DNA of 64,000 nucleotides from CAVYHJ01 sp963768165 [NCBI: uncultured bacterium] (GCA_963768165.1 CAVYHJ010000028.1:248001-312000), one strand, 5' to 3'; counted from the stretch's first letter, positions 27,668 through 37,371 are shown. Made by a program: numbers and translations. Notes: generated by a model from the letters alone, not told the origin.

Positions 27668-27781
27668 AACTCACCTTGTTCTAAGAAAAAAATTTGAATA
27701 ACTATTGTACTACAAATGGAGATTCTTGGAGAGGTTTTTTACGATTGAAGATACACTCGGAGTTCAAAGGAAGCGGAGGGT

Positions 27782-27810
27782 ACCCGGAATTGCTATTAGC
27801 AACTCCGGGT
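27782..27810. repeat. Hairpin in intergenic region
   Basis: ACCCGGAATTGCT pairs with AGCAACTCCGGGT with one mismatch. No T-run follows on either strand, so it is more likely a repeat or RNA structure than a terminator. Confidence 0.4.
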
Positions 27811-27912
27811 AGTCTCCAGTACTCTTTCAGGAATCTTTTAGGATAGTGGGTTTAATGAAGGTGCAAAAGGAAAGCCTCGGGAAACCCATCACCCATTCCT
27901 GGTGTATGTGAA

Positions 27913-30381
27913 TTAATCCTCGTCCTTATCCACCAGTTTGGGTGCGGGTTGGATAAAGGCGGCGTGGACGGGCGGGGGCATTTCACTGTTGGTACCCTTG
28001 ACTGATTTCCAAATGATCTCATTGAACAAAATATCGGGATTAGCATCTTCCTTTTTGAAATTTAAGAGAGAAGATTGTTTCTGCATGGGTGCTTTGTCTT
28101 CGTTGATTTCTGTCAATGATACCCGTTCTGCTACTTTTTCGTAGGGCTTGTCATTGGGAACATTGGTAAAACTGGCATAGAGCGGGAGCGCTCCGGCGTC
28201 GAATTGGCTCATGGGTTTTAATCCTAGAATTAATTCCATCGTGCGAAGAAAACTGGTGGTCGAGTACAGGCGATGATCCACAAAATTACGTTTTACAAAA
28301 GGCCCGGCGATTAATCCTTCCGTGCGATGAGCGTCCACATGGTCGGAACCATTCTGGGCATCGTCTTCAATAGCGAACACTGCCATCTGTTTCCAGAACT
28401 GGGAATGAGAAAGCAGTTCCAGAATCTCCGCCATCGCCAAATCATGTACCGCTTGATAGGCTGTCGGGGTTAATTTTCCTTTTGAAGTGCCGGATGTATG
28501 ATCGTTGGGCAACCGGATAATAATCAGCCGCGGTAATTCGCCATTTTTTTCAAATTCCTTAAACTCCTTTTGAAATTGCGTGACCCGGTCAAGGTCACTG
28601 GTGTCCAGATTCCAGCCGGTATAGTACGGGTCAAAATGTCCCTTGAGTACGGGGTCATTAGTATGACCTTTCCCTTGGGGTCCGCCATCATCCACCCATT
28701 CGCCATAGCTGCGATAGGTAATCCCGGCTTCTTTAGCACGATTCCAGAGATGTCCCGCATCACCATCGTTTACCGGATCGGAACCTTCGGCTTTATACCC
28801 AAGTCTCTTTCCCGGATGATCGTGTCCTCCATATTGCGGAGGCCAACTTTTTTCCACAAAATCCGTGACATAGGCGCCAGTAGACCATTCATGGCCGGTA
28901 GCACTGATTTCAGCGTCGGCATAGAGATTGTCAAACAACACGAATTCCCGTGCAATTTTATGGAGGTTCGGTGTGACATTTTCACCGAATAAGCAAAGGG
29001 AAGTGTCGCCGTTGCCTTCGGGCATATCGCCAAACATTTGGTCATAGGTACGGTTTTCTTTGATGATATAAACAACATCTTTAATAGGGCTGGGGTCGCC
29101 AACTTTGGCAGGAATTGGATTGTTCTTTTCTGCGTGTACCGGCAATAAATCCTGTCGTAGAGGGGAACAAAGATAGGCTTGCCGGGTGTATTCTTTTAAT
29201 TGTGCCTCATTGGGTTCCGGGATAAACGATAAAGAACCTTTGAGTAAATTGCCGATATATTGTGAATTATGCTGTGCATTTTTGATTTCTATACCAGGTT
29301 TAGGCCCGTCAACATCCGGGAGACTGGAATTTCCTTTGGCGTTCGCGACCAGAATTTCCTTTTTCGGTGAAACGATTACGGCGGTGGGATACCATCCCGT
29401 GGGAATAAACCCCAGAGATTTGGCATGATGCGGTTGAGAGACATCGAATACCGCCAAATCGTCATTATCCGCGTTGGCAACATACAGCGTTTTTTCATCG
29501 GGAGTTAGTGTCAGTGCGTTGGGTGTGGAACCTTCCGGCATATTGGGATAAAGTGCGCCATTGAGTTTTTCTGTTACCTTGCGCGATTTTGTATCAATAA
29601 CATTGACATCGTTGGAATTGGCACAGGCGACAAAGAGACGCTCCCCATTTTTAGTTAACACCATTTCATTAGGGTGAGCATCCGTGGGAATCTGATGAAC
29701 AATATTTTTCCCCAGGTCAATTTCCGCTACGGCTTTCCCGCCCCATAAAGAAACATAGGCGGTTTTGCCGTTGGGAGGCAATACCACTTTATAGGGGTAT
29801 GCGTGCGGGTCGGCAAAGGCTGCGATTACAGAGACCGAATGTTCCGGTTTGACCAAGTCTAGAGAAACAAGTTTGTTTCCATATTGTTCGGCAATATAGG
29901 CATATTGATTTTTATTATCAATAGCGATCCCGCTGGGATACAGCAGCGTAGAAGTATCTTTACTCAGATAAAATCTTGTTGGATGATCAAGGATTCCATT
30001 ATTAAAATCATATTGCACAATGGCATCATCGGCTCCCGCGCTGACATAAAAATGTTTTCCATCAGGCGCAAACGCAATGCCGTACCAGGCATTATTCAGG
30101 AGTACCCGGTGGACCTGGATATCTGTTGCGAGATCAAAAATCTTGACTTCATGCCGTCTTGAAAGTCCGCAATGCAGAATAGCGGCGTAGCGGTTATCAG
30201 GCGACACGGCAATGCTCATAGGTTTATCGCCCAAGTTAGTACTGGTTCCCGCGGGACGTAATGTCCATTGGCGAGGAAGTATTGTTTCCGTGGTGGAATT
30301 AAGATACCCTTCTTGAGAAAAAACGGGTGTGATGCAACATAAAGCACCGATTACCAAGAGAATTCTAAATTTAGAAAACAT
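27913..30381 (-). CDS. YncE-like beta-propeller fused to alkaline-phosphatase/phospholipase C-type phosphoesterase, secreted
   Basis: 822 residues from ATG 30381, which follows a strong GGAGG; a TTG four codons upstream overlaps that ribosome site and is rejected. Signal peptide (FRILLVIGALCCITPVFS). Residues about 35-415 are YVTN/YncE propeller blades (MSIAVSPDNRYAAIL, KTLYVANADNDDLAVFD). Residues about 440-790 carry the phosphoesterase part: VVYIIKENRTYDQMFGD, then ADAEISATGHEW and VFAIEDDAQNGSDHVDAHR, the metal and catalytic region of acid phosphatase/PLC-like enzymes. This bifunctional arrangement is a recognised family in many bacteria; the natural substrate is not established from sequence. 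Confidence 0.9.
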   Translation of the reverse strand: MFSKFRILLVIGALCCITPVFSQEGYLNSTTETILPRQWTLRPAGTSTNLGDKPMSIAVSPDNRYAAILHCGLSRRHEVKIFDLATDIQVHRVLLNNAWYGIAFAPDGKHFYVSAGADDAIVQYDFNNGILDHPTRFYLSKDTSTLLYPSGIAIDNKNQYAYIAEQYGNKLVSLDLVKPEHSVSVIAAFADPHAYPYKVVLPPNGKTAYVSLWGGKAVAEIDLGKNIVHQIPTDAHPNEMVLTKNGERLFVACANSNDVNVIDTKSRKVTEKLNGALYPNMPEGSTPNALTLTPDEKTLYVANADNDDLAVFDVSQPHHAKSLGFIPTGWYPTAVIVSPKKEILVANAKGNSSLPDVDGPKPGIEIKNAQHNSQYIGNLLKGSLSFIPEPNEAQLKEYTRQAYLCSPLRQDLLPVHAEKNNPIPAKVGDPSPIKDVVYIIKENRTYDQMFGDMPEGNGDTSLCLFGENVTPNLHKIAREFVLFDNLYADAEISATGHEWSTGAYVTDFVEKSWPPQYGGHDHPGKRLGYKAEGSDPVNDGDAGHLWNRAKEAGITYRSYGEWVDDGGPQGKGHTNDPVLKGHFDPYYTGWNLDTSDLDRVTQFQKEFKEFEKNGELPRLIIIRLPNDHTSGTSKGKLTPTAYQAVHDLAMAEILELLSHSQFWKQMAVFAIEDDAQNGSDHVDAHRTEGLIAGPFVKRNFVDHRLYSTTSFLRTMELILGLKPMSQFDAGALPLYASFTNVPNDKPYEKVAERVSLTEINEDKAPMQKQSSLLNFKKEDANPDILFNEIIWKSVKGTNSEMPPPVHAAFIQPAPKLVDKDED

Positions 30382-30551
30382 GTTAACCTCCAAAAATGGA
30401 AAATAAGAGTATCTATAACGTTTCCTTAAGAATAAGGAGATTATTCTCGTATGTCAAGATTTTAGGAATAACTTTTCCTAACGCGGAATTGAATTTTTTA
30501 TAGTGAAAACATACGATAAATTAAATGCAAAACGATTTTTTCGTATTGGAA

Positions 30552-31082
30552 CTATTCTGCCACCGAATTAATCTTAAAAGAAGTAACCATGCGTATCCAC
30601 CGTGCCCAACGCTTCTCATCCGGGACTACAATTTGCAAAGGTCCTTCGTTTTTAGCAAGAGGTTTACCGTCCACACGGGTTACTAGAAGAATCTTCTTAT
30701 TGGTAAATAAGGGGTCAAGTTCCGGTAAGGCAAATACAACTTTATAACCATCCGACGCTTCAACAACCAAATACTTCCGCAGCATTTTTCCACGTAATTG
30801 TTCACCGAACATTACCCCGGCGGTTGAAAGAATATCATACACCGGTATCCCATCATAGGCATGAGTCTTACCATGATGGTCTTTGGCTTTAACTTTTTGA
30901 TGGGGAAATTTGCTTAAATCTTGTTCTGTAAATTCAATGTTCTTTATACTGTCTCCGCTCACGGTCAGAATGAAATTTGTGGAAGATTGAGAGTTTGGCG
31001 CATCTTTTCCAAACACTATAGCTGACTGTAATAACATGAATGTACCTACTATAGTACATAAGATTTTTCTATTTTTTGACAT
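30552..31082 (-). CDS. Exported molybdopterin-binding-fold protein
   Basis: 176 residues from ATG 31082 behind AGGAGG (31091-31096); a TTG two codons earlier is less likely. Signal peptide at the N-terminus (RKILCTIVGTFMLLQSAIVFG). The mature part resembles the oxidoreductase molybdopterin-binding domain of sulfite-oxidase-type proteins (KVKAKDHHGKTHAYDGIPVYDIL, GPLQIVVPDEKRWARWIR), but there is no Cys in the mature part and no dimerisation domain, so molybdenum ligation by the usual Cys is not possible. Stand-alone proteins of this type are common and uncharacterised. Function unknown; it may bind a cofactor or be a structural relic. Confidence 0.82.
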   Translation of the reverse strand: MSKNRKILCTIVGTFMLLQSAIVFGKDAPNSQSSTNFILTVSGDSIKNIEFTEQDLSKFPHQKVKAKDHHGKTHAYDGIPVYDILSTAGVMFGEQLRGKMLRKYLVVEASDGYKVVFALPELDPLFTNKKILLVTRVDGKPLAKNEGPLQIVVPDEKRWARWIRMVTSFKINSVAE

Positions 31083-31152
31083 TTTCAATACCTCCTGGTA
31101 TCCATAGTAATATTAAATAAATTTCTGCTTATTGTCTATTTTCATAGTATTA

Positions 31153-31848
31153 TTAGGGGGATACAATTCCACTTGATTCCCTAACAATAAAACCCAAGGA
31201 GACTGTCCCATTGGTCGGGTCATACCAGAGGCGATAGGGTTGGGGATAATCATCGCTATTATTGTCTGATAAGTATTGGCTAGTAATTGAATTCCCCGGA
31301 CCGGGGCTAAAAAGACAATACTGAACACTTGTTTGATTCGCTTCCCTATCAGTGTATTCCACATCATCATCAGGATTTCCCGAACCCACATTCACGTAAA
31401 ACTCCACCGTTTGAGCCAAAGTACCCAAAACCGGAGGTCCGGCTGGAGTATGAGTTCCGCTATTATATGCCCAACCGGCGATACGATATTTGATGGGGAT
31501 TTGGTCAGGCCCTTCCCCGTTAAATACGTCAAATGGATCTATCGGTATAGTGGTTATATATGCAATGGGGGTCGTTAGGAAAATAGGCAACGCCCATGTG
31601 TTTTGCTTCCAGCCAACTGTGCCCGAAGGTGCATACGTGCCGGGGTAGGAATTATAGTCCACATAATAGGCTTCAAGAGCGGTTGCCCCGGTTTCCATAC
31701 CTGCCTTGGCCTTAGAGACTTTTGCACGTATCTGCGCCTGAAGAAAGTTTGGGATAGCGATAGCCGCTAGAATAGCAATAATCGCCACGACAATTAATAA
31801 TTCAATCAGAGTAAATCCTTTTTCTGAATTCTCGCATTTCATACGCAT
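31153..31848 (-). CDS. Type II secretion/type IV pilin-like pseudopilin
   Basis: 231 residues behind AAAGGAG. The prepilin signal is complete: short basic leader EKG, cleavage before FTLIELLIVVAI, with the conserved Glu at position 5 of the mature protein. The mature protein then follows the hydrophobic helix, a helical spine (QAQIRAKVSKAKAGMETGATALEAY) and a small globular end. Large families of such pseudopilins with DxNxYP-type regions occur in candidate phyla. A prepilin peptidase and assembly ATPase are not in this window. Confidence 0.9.
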   Translation of the reverse strand: MRMKCENSEKGFTLIELLIVVAIIAILAAIAIPNFLQAQIRAKVSKAKAGMETGATALEAYYVDYNSYPGTYAPSGTVGWKQNTWALPIFLTTPIAYITTIPIDPFDVFNGEGPDQIPIKYRIAGWAYNSGTHTPAGPPVLGTLAQTVEFYVNVGSGNPDDDVEYTDREANQTSVQYCLFSPGPGNSITSQYLSDNNSDDYPQPYRLWYDPTNGTVSLGFIVRESSGIVSP

Positions 31849-31875
31849 CCAACTCCTTTCTATTTTAAAAAGAAG

Positions 31876-31901
31876 TCCTCAGCGGAATTTTCCGCTGAGG
31901 A
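31876..31901 (-). terminator. Intrinsic terminator after the gene at 31918
   Basis: TCCTCAGCGGAA (31876-31887) and TTCCGCTGAGGA (31890-31901) form a 12-bp stem; on the minus strand the hairpin is followed by CTTCTTTTT. Confidence 0.75.
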
Positions 31902-31917
31902 TTCAATCGCAATATAA

Positions 31918-33054
31918 TTATTTACTTTCCGGTGGTTTTATTATTGCCTCATCGGTTTGCTTTGGATCAAGCACGGATTCCACTGTTACGTCATGTGCCA
32001 ATGGTGCTGAAGTACTGGTAATCAAAGCCGTCGCTCCACCAATTCTACCAACGGAGTCGGTAGCCAATACAATCACTGAGCCGATGGTTGATCCCGGAGT
32101 GAAGACACCATTACCTGAGATTGTCGTCAGTGTCCCAAAACCGGTTGTACTGAGTGACCATGTGTACGGTCCCATTCCCCCGCTGGCGGTGAAAGTAATC
32201 GGGTTGCCATTCGGATGTGTAGGTCCAACCGCAGGTGTTACAGTAATTGTGGTAGAAATAAAGTCTGTGATGACATCTCTCACATTGATTTCATACCCAT
32301 AGGCATTATACATTGTATTACCGGTATATGGAGTTTCCAATCCAATAACATCAAATGCCTTTGATGTTATAATGGATAGAATCGGAGACCCGCTGGCTGT
32401 TAGAGCGCCCAAGGACGGCGTGGCAATATAGAGCAAACATGTAGCTCCACTGGGATCGGTAATCGGATAATTACCGTTGGCGGCGCTTGATAAATAAGTC
32501 ACACCCGTCGTCGCTAGAGAAACATTGTTGAATCTAATCAAGCGCGCATCATAATACTGACCGCCAGTTTGCGCAGTTGTGTCGAAACCTGTTATCTGGC
32601 TAATCGTAACCAAGGATGTGGGAAATCCATATCCCGTGCCAATCACCTGAAATGCCGTTGAATTGGCGGGATATGGCTCAATTTCCAGTAATCCATCAAA
32701 TCCAGCAATGGTCCCTTGAACTTGTAACAATGTCCCGGTGCGCTGTCCAGGCGGGGGATAAGGCATAAGTGTCGTCTCCGATCCGGAGGTGTTGTAAAAA
32801 ATGTCAATTCCGTATCCGGTAACTGTATCCACACCGTAATAACTGAATCGAGCCTTGGTGTCTTGAGTGGTATCGTGAATGAGCACGAGTTGTAAAGTAA
32901 TTACACTCGATGCGTTAAAGGTTGGGGCATCGGCGGGATTCACATCAATAATTGGCTGAGTTAATGGAACCACAGGTACAAGAGACCAGACCGAAGAACA
33001 TAACAATTGTACTAAAACGCCAATAATTACATATAGCGTTAGTTTATTCATCAT
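31918..33054 (-). CDS. Secreted protein with OB-fold-like and Ig-like domains
   Basis: 378 residues behind AAAGGAGGTGAG; the second of two adjacent ATG codons (33051) is equally possible. Signal peptide (LTLYVIIGVLVQLLCSSVWS). Residues about 40-270 include beta-strand segments such as LLQVQGTIAGFDGLLEIEP and YEINVRDVITD, resembling the OB-fold-like modules that accompany secreted nucleases, though no nuclease motif is present. Residues about 270-345 resemble an Ig-like repeat (GGMGPYTWSLS, VIVLATDSVGR). The upstream leader has a tandem structured repeat (33107-33215). Function unknown. Confidence 0.75.
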   Translation of the reverse strand: MMNKLTLYVIIGVLVQLLCSSVWSLVPVVPLTQPIIDVNPADAPTFNASSVITLQLVLIHDTTQDTKARFSYYGVDTVTGYGIDIFYNTSGSETTLMPYPPPGQRTGTLLQVQGTIAGFDGLLEIEPYPANSTAFQVIGTGYGFPTSLVTISQITGFDTTAQTGGQYYDARLIRFNNVSLATTGVTYLSSAANGNYPITDPSGATCLLYIATPSLGALTASGSPILSIITSKAFDVIGLETPYTGNTMYNAYGYEINVRDVITDFISTTITVTPAVGPTHPNGNPITFTASGGMGPYTWSLSTTGFGTLTTISGNGVFTPGSTIGSVIVLATDSVGRIGGATALITSTSAPLAHDVTVESVLDPKQTDEAIIKPPESK

Positions 33055-33106
33055 CTAACTCACCTCCTTTCTCAGTTACAATTAATAAATAAGAAAGAAA
33101 TCACAA

Positions 33107-33215
33107 GGGGTTTTGTTCACTCTGAAAACCTCAAAGATGAGCCGAGATTGCTATCTCGGAAGAAGATTTTGTGTACTCTGAAAATCTTAAAGATGAGTCG
33201 AACTTATGTTTTCGA
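33107..33215 (-). ncRNA. Tandem structured leader element upstream of the secreted protein gene
   Basis: Two copies with a period of 56 bp (anchors ACTCTGAAAA at 33119 and 33175 on the plus strand). Read on the minus strand, each copy has CTCATCTTT(G/A)AG followed by a hairpin closed by GGTTTT/AAAACC in one copy and GATTTT/AAAATC in the other, a compensatory change. The first also has CCGAGATAGCAATCTCGG. It lies about 50 bp before the ribosome site of the gene ending at 33054. It does not match riboswitch consensus sequences I know. Confidence 0.45.
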
Positions 33216-33372
33216 AGATACTTTAGACACGCGCGAAGTCTTGCTCGTAAATCTAAAGCAAAGAAATAATAACAACCTTAATCTATTTTGTCAATACAGA
33301 CATTATTTCAAATTATTTCAAATTAATAATCATTCCTATTGTGAGGCAAAGAAATGTAAGGTTAGCTACACA

Positions 33373-33470
33373 CTGTCTCCGTATTAACTCCCATTTAACT
33401 CCCATATAAGCACCACGCCAATTTGACGCACTTTTTTCGGTGTTTTTTTAGTCTTTTCAGGGTTTTTAGA
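33373..33470 (+). repeat. Iteron element, copy 2 (11-bp units plus TTTTCAGGGTTTTT box)
   Basis: CTGTCTCCGTA, TTAACTCCCAT and TTAACTCCCAT follow each other with an 11-bp period (33373-33405). CTTTTCAGGG starts at 33453, 80 bp from the first unit. TACACACTGTCTCCGTA (33367-33383) is identical to a 17-bp stretch of copy 3. The element fills most of the 526-bp gap between the genes at 31918 and 33581, together with the leader element. Confidence 0.65.
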
Positions 33471-33580
33471 AGAAGGGGGTTCTAGTCTCTTAGGTTTTGC
33501 TATCATCTTAACTTTGACCTTTGGCGTTTTATGGAGTCTCCGTATCCGTAACTAATGCTGTTACAGGTAGATAACAACTA

Positions 33581-34120
33581 TTAAGGACCCCAACGAATTA
33601 AATTCCCATTGCTGACGATACCATTGGTTGGATCATAAATCATTTTCCCGCCGTGATCATCATGACCTTCCGGGCCATTTGACCAAGACATCCATTTGGC
33701 GTTATCGTAAGCAGACACACCATCGGTGGATAAGGTACTCACGACCAATCCTGGGTTGTAATCTTCCGTCAGATAATGAAAGTTATCTCCTCGAAATAGA
33801 GTTGTATTCCCGGGTTGTTGTGAAAAGATATCCAGTGGAATCGAGGTAATATACGCAACCGGAGTGGATATTAATATTGGTATCTCATGGTCAATCGCTG
33901 TTGGCGGACCATCCGTATAAAAAGGATAGACGTTATTGTCCACACAATAACTTTCCAGAGCGGTGGCAATCGTTTGCAAGGATGCATACGTTCGTGCCAC
34001 CTTGCTGCGCATTTGTGCCGCCAGGAAATTGGGAATAGCAATCGCGGCGAGGATCGCAATAATCGCGACCACAATTAATAGCTCAATTAAGGTAAATCCG
34101 TTTTTATTGTCTTGAATCAT
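33581..34120 (-). CDS. Type II secretion/type IV pilin-like pseudopilin (second)
   Basis: 179 residues. A short leader MIQDNKNG is cut before FTLIELLIVVAII, with the conserved Glu at mature position 5. The helix continues AIPNFLAAQMRSKVARTYAS, followed by TALESYCVDNNVYP and a C-terminal globular part ending IVSNGNLIRWGP. It is a paralogue of the pseudopilin at 31153 and slightly shorter. The ribosome site (GAAGGCGAGAG) is weak. No other secretion-system genes lie next to it. Confidence 0.9.
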   Translation of the reverse strand: MIQDNKNGFTLIELLIVVAIIAILAAIAIPNFLAAQMRSKVARTYASLQTIATALESYCVDNNVYPFYTDGPPTAIDHEIPILISTPVAYITSIPLDIFSQQPGNTTLFRGDNFHYLTEDYNPGLVVSTLSTDGVSAYDNAKWMSWSNGPEGHDDHGGKMIYDPTNGIVSNGNLIRWGP

Positions 34121-34296
34121 AACCCGACTCTCGCCTTCCCAAGCATAAATTATAATATAGCTTATCTAAAAACTCAATTCTCGTTCGTTTGTAAAATCCA
34201 AAATAAATGCTATAATACTTAAATATTTCTCTTTTCCAAAGATAGTTTAAAGAGGTCGTGTCAAAATCAAAACTTATTAAAAAAGGAGTTTCTATT

Positions 34297-35397
34297 ATGG
34301 TATTACTCACGCATCTTTGTGGTTTTAAAATCAGTGTTTTGTTTTGTATTTTTATAGCACTCGTCTCCCTGTCCTTTGGTGGGCTGACGGTGGTCACTTT
34401 TTCTACGACGCAACTAAACTTTTTGCAGAGTTCCTTTTTGGTGAATACGCAGGATAGCGCTGTACAGTCAATAGTTACCTACTTTTATCCCCAAACTCAA
34501 ATCGGCACTTGGAATTATACTTCGACGGATGGAAGCATTAACACCGATGGCGATATGCATCTGGAGATTTGTACCGCCAGTAACGGTGCGGAAGGGAATA
34601 TCACATGTTACGGTGATTCCCCATTTTTACCAGAACTTATGAATGCCACATCCGGGGATGTTAGCCATATTAACAGTCTGGCTATTCATACCACTATGAC
34701 CAGTTGGGATGGTATAATCCGTTTTCGGAGTGAACATGATTGCAGCGGTACAGGGGAGTTACATCTTGAAATTCATCCTGTCACCAGATTGTATAAATGG
34801 AACGGCAGTACTTATGCACTGGATTCGGATTACTATAGTCATTTTAGTACGGTACCTTATGGAGCCACTCGAACCGTTTCTTTCTATACCGAACAGTTCT
34901 ACGATGTCGAGACCGTAACCCGTCCCAGCGCGGATTCCGTCAAGCTTTCCTTATATGAACCGGCGGGAAATTATGTGCAATATACCCAAGGAGAGGTCAC
35001 CCAGGGAATTACTCAGGATAGCGCCGGTTATTATTTTGGATATCACCCAACTAATCCTCTATGTTCCGGTGTCACTACGAAAGTACGTATATTACCGGGA
35101 ACATTTGCCTATAATATGGCAGTCGCTTCGACTCTCTCTGCGGGTGATACCTGCTTGGTCAATGCACTAACCCGACAGGATTTTGTAACCGTTTATAATA
35201 TAGGAACATCCTTGACTGTGGGGTCAAGTACAACCATAAGGGTAGGTTCACTGATAGAACTTATTGGTCTGGGAATTACGAATATTCAAAAAGGTTCGGG
35301 TTCTGTGAATGTGGATTTATGGCAGTTTATGACTTCAAGCAATAAAACCAAGGATACAAAAGAACCTGAAAAGCAAGTTCATGTTTTCTCTCCTTGA
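34297..35397 (+). CDS. Secreted hypothetical protein
   Basis: The start is set at ATG 34297, which follows AAAAAAGGAG; a GTG at 34258 is open in frame but lacks a ribosome site. The product has 366 residues with a hydrophobic signal segment (KISVLFCIFIALVSLSF). The rest is rich in Thr, Ser and Tyr with alternating strands, like an extracellular beta-structure protein, and ends in a charged tail (KTKDTKEPEKQVHVF). No recognised domain. It lies convergent to the SGNH hydrolase, 10 bp apart. Confidence 0.75.
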   Translation: MVLLTHLCGFKISVLFCIFIALVSLSFGGLTVVTFSTTQLNFLQSSFLVNTQDSAVQSIVTYFYPQTQIGTWNYTSTDGSINTDGDMHLEICTASNGAEGNITCYGDSPFLPELMNATSGDVSHINSLAIHTTMTSWDGIIRFRSEHDCSGTGELHLEIHPVTRLYKWNGSTYALDSDYYSHFSTVPYGATRTVSFYTEQFYDVETVTRPSADSVKLSLYEPAGNYVQYTQGEVTQGITQDSAGYYFGYHPTNPLCSGVTTKVRILPGTFAYNMAVASTLSAGDTCLVNALTRQDFVTVYNIGTSLTVGSSTTIRVGSLIELIGLGITNIQKGSGSVNVDLWQFMTSSNKTKDTKEPEKQVHVFSP

Positions 35398-35407
35398 TAT
35401 AAAGTGT

Positions 35408-36097
35408 TTACTCGACGGTCAGCCAAATCTGTTTAAAAATAATTTCATGGCCTTTTTCATTGGGATGTATGTGATCTTCCTGTAAAAATTGGGACGCCGA
35501 GCCATTCCAACCGATTTCTTTTTTGTACGCTTTATAAATATCCAAACATCCGACCCCGGTATCTTTTGCAACGTTTCGGATAACATCATTATATTGTTCT
35601 TCCGCTCCCTTGACCAAGGGGATATCAAATATAGGCAGGGTCATTAGAATAATTTCCGCGTGCGTGGTAACTTGAATCCGGCGAATGGTCGTTCGTAAAT
35701 TATCTTCGAATTCCGACAAAGGGACACGGTCTTTCAGGTCGTTGGCGCCAAATTCAATAAAAACCAAATCCGGACTATGGGAGATCACATCCGAATCCAC
35801 GCGCGCAAGTCCGTCCGCCATAGTGTTTCCCGGCACACCGACATTGAATATCCGGGTATGGTCGAACGCTGTGGTATTCTTTAAACCTATGCGGAACTGA
35901 TAGACGAAATTGCTGTCTTCACCATACCCCGCAGTAATCGAATCTCCGAAAAAGACAATGACTGAATTCACTCCACTGTGCATTTTTAAAATGGTATTCT
36001 TCGGATGGTAAACCTGCGGTCCCTGTTCCAAATAATACAGCCCTATTAAAAGTAATACGGGGATAGATAAAAGAATCAGAACGTCTCGAACGCGCAT
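35408..36097 (-). CDS. SGNH/GDSL-family hydrolase (lipase/esterase type)
   Basis: 229 residues. An N-terminal hydrophobic segment (about residues 6-22) anchors or exports the protein. The four SGNH blocks are present: FFGDSITAGYG (S53), NVGVPGN (G90), EFGANDL (N119) and EDHIHPNEKGH (D208, H211). Family members are arylesterases, lysophospholipases or carbohydrate esterases; the substrate is not readable. It follows the antiporter gene by 14 bp on the same strand, so they are likely co-transcribed. Confidence 0.92.
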   Translation of the reverse strand: MRVRDVLILLSIPVLLLIGLYYLEQGPQVYHPKNTILKMHSGVNSVIVFFGDSITAGYGEDSNFVYQFRIGLKNTTAFDHTRIFNVGVPGNTMADGLARVDSDVISHSPDLVFIEFGANDLKDRVPLSEFEDNLRTTIRRIQVTTHAEIILMTLPIFDIPLVKGAEEQYNDVIRNVAKDTGVGCLDIYKAYKKEIGWNGSASQFLQEDHIHPNEKGHEIIFKQIWLTVE

Positions 36098-36111
36098 AGA
36101 ATTTACCTATA

Positions 36112-37371
36112 TCACAAGTCCTCGGACTCCTTATCTTCTATATGAGCGACAGATTCAAAGACTACCGGTGACCGGACTTCCACAATCTTGGGAAATACAA
36201 AGCGCAATAACAGGGGTGTAATCATGGTGGTAAACAAAACCATAATAATCATGACACTAAAGATTTCTTGATTGATGATTCTGTGATTCAGACCATATCC
36301 CGCGACAATCAATTCCACTTCCCCGCGTGAAATCATACCCACACCCACCCGAAGAGATTCCTGATTAGTAAACCCGGTCAAGCGGGCACCGAGTCCGCAC
36401 CCAATGATTTTTGCCGCCACAGCGACTAGCAATATCATTCCGAGAAAACTCAGGTTGTGCCCCACTTCCCGTGCATTGGCTTGCAGACCGATACTGACAA
36501 AAAATACCGGCACAAAAAGGAAACTGGTAATCGGAAGAATCCCGGCGTCAATTTCTTTTTTGAATCTGGTTTTGGCGAATAATATTCCGGCGATATAGGA
36601 ACCGGTAATTCCCGCAAGGTGACCCAAATAATCCGCCGCCCAGGCATACAAAAATACCACGCCCACCACAAACGCTATCAATGCCAGGCTGACAGGCAGT
36701 TTGGAAAGCATTTCCATGACCGGTTCAAGAAAGCGATTTCCCAGCCAGATGGCAAGGATGAAAAACAAAGTCATCTGGATACAAATGATAAGAATATCCC
36801 GTGCGCCGCTGGTACCGGTTTGAAACGCAAACGCCACCACCAGTGATAAAACAATCAGTCCTATGACATCATCAATCACCGCCGCGCCTAGAATTGTTGA
36901 CCCTTCTTTGGATTTTAATTGTTTGAGTTCCATTAATGTCCGGGCGCTGATAGTGACGGAAGTGGCAGTGAGGATGGCACCGATAAACAGACTTTCTGAC
37001 CAGTTGTAATGAAATTGATGCGCTAAAAAAAGGGTACCGGCCAAAGTCGTAATTACACCACCGAATGCCGACCAGAAGGCTGTATTCCCTACCCGTTTCA
37101 TTTCTTGCAGATTGGTTTCCAGCCCGGCAACGAACATTAATAAAATGACACCTATTTGGGAAAGTGTGTGAACGTCGGATTGCAATTCCAGGGAACTGGA
37201 TTGGAAAATCCCTAAATGTAAGATATTCAAGACAGTCGGTCCCAGAATCAGTCCAATCAGAATTTCACCGAAAACGGCTGGTTGACCAAGCCGGGTAAGA
37301 AGAGCACCGGAAAGTTTCGCGGAAATAATAATAATAACCAGTAAAAGTAACAGGGCAGCAAGATGTGTCAT
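36112..37371 (-). CDS. CPA2-family cation/proton antiporter
   Basis: 419 residues, twelve or so membrane helices, with the start behind AGAGGAAG. The N-terminus (LGQPAVFGEILIGLILGPT) is the family signature. The ion-binding motif is AAVIDDVIGL with adjacent Asp at 167-168, the DD form of electrogenic members such as NapA, and not the QD/ND forms of other groups. No C-terminal RCK/KTN domain, so it is not a full KefB/C protein. Function: Na+ or K+ exchange for H+ across the inner membrane; the ion is not determined. Confidence 0.92.
   Translation of the reverse strand: MTHLAALLLLLVIIIISAKLSGALLTRLGQPAVFGEILIGLILGPTVLNILHLGIFQSSSLELQSDVHTLSQIGVILLMFVAGLETNLQEMKRVGNTAFWSAFGGVITTLAGTLFLAHQFHYNWSESLFIGAILTATSVTISARTLMELKQLKSKEGSTILGAAVIDDVIGLIVLSLVVAFAFQTGTSGARDILIICIQMTLFFILAIWLGNRFLEPVMEMLSKLPVSLALIAFVVGVVFLYAWAADYLGHLAGITGSYIAGILFAKTRFKKEIDAGILPITSFLFVPVFFVSIGLQANAREVGHNLSFLGMILLVAVAAKIIGCGLGARLTGFTNQESLRVGVGMISRGEVELIVAGYGLNHRIINQEIFSVMIIMVLFTTMITPLLLRFVFPKIVEVRSPVVFESVAHIEDKESEDL

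Noticed and set aside
33107-33215. GEMM (c-di-GMP) riboswitch
   Set aside because: The tandem units lack the GEMM consensus; reported only as an unknown leader.
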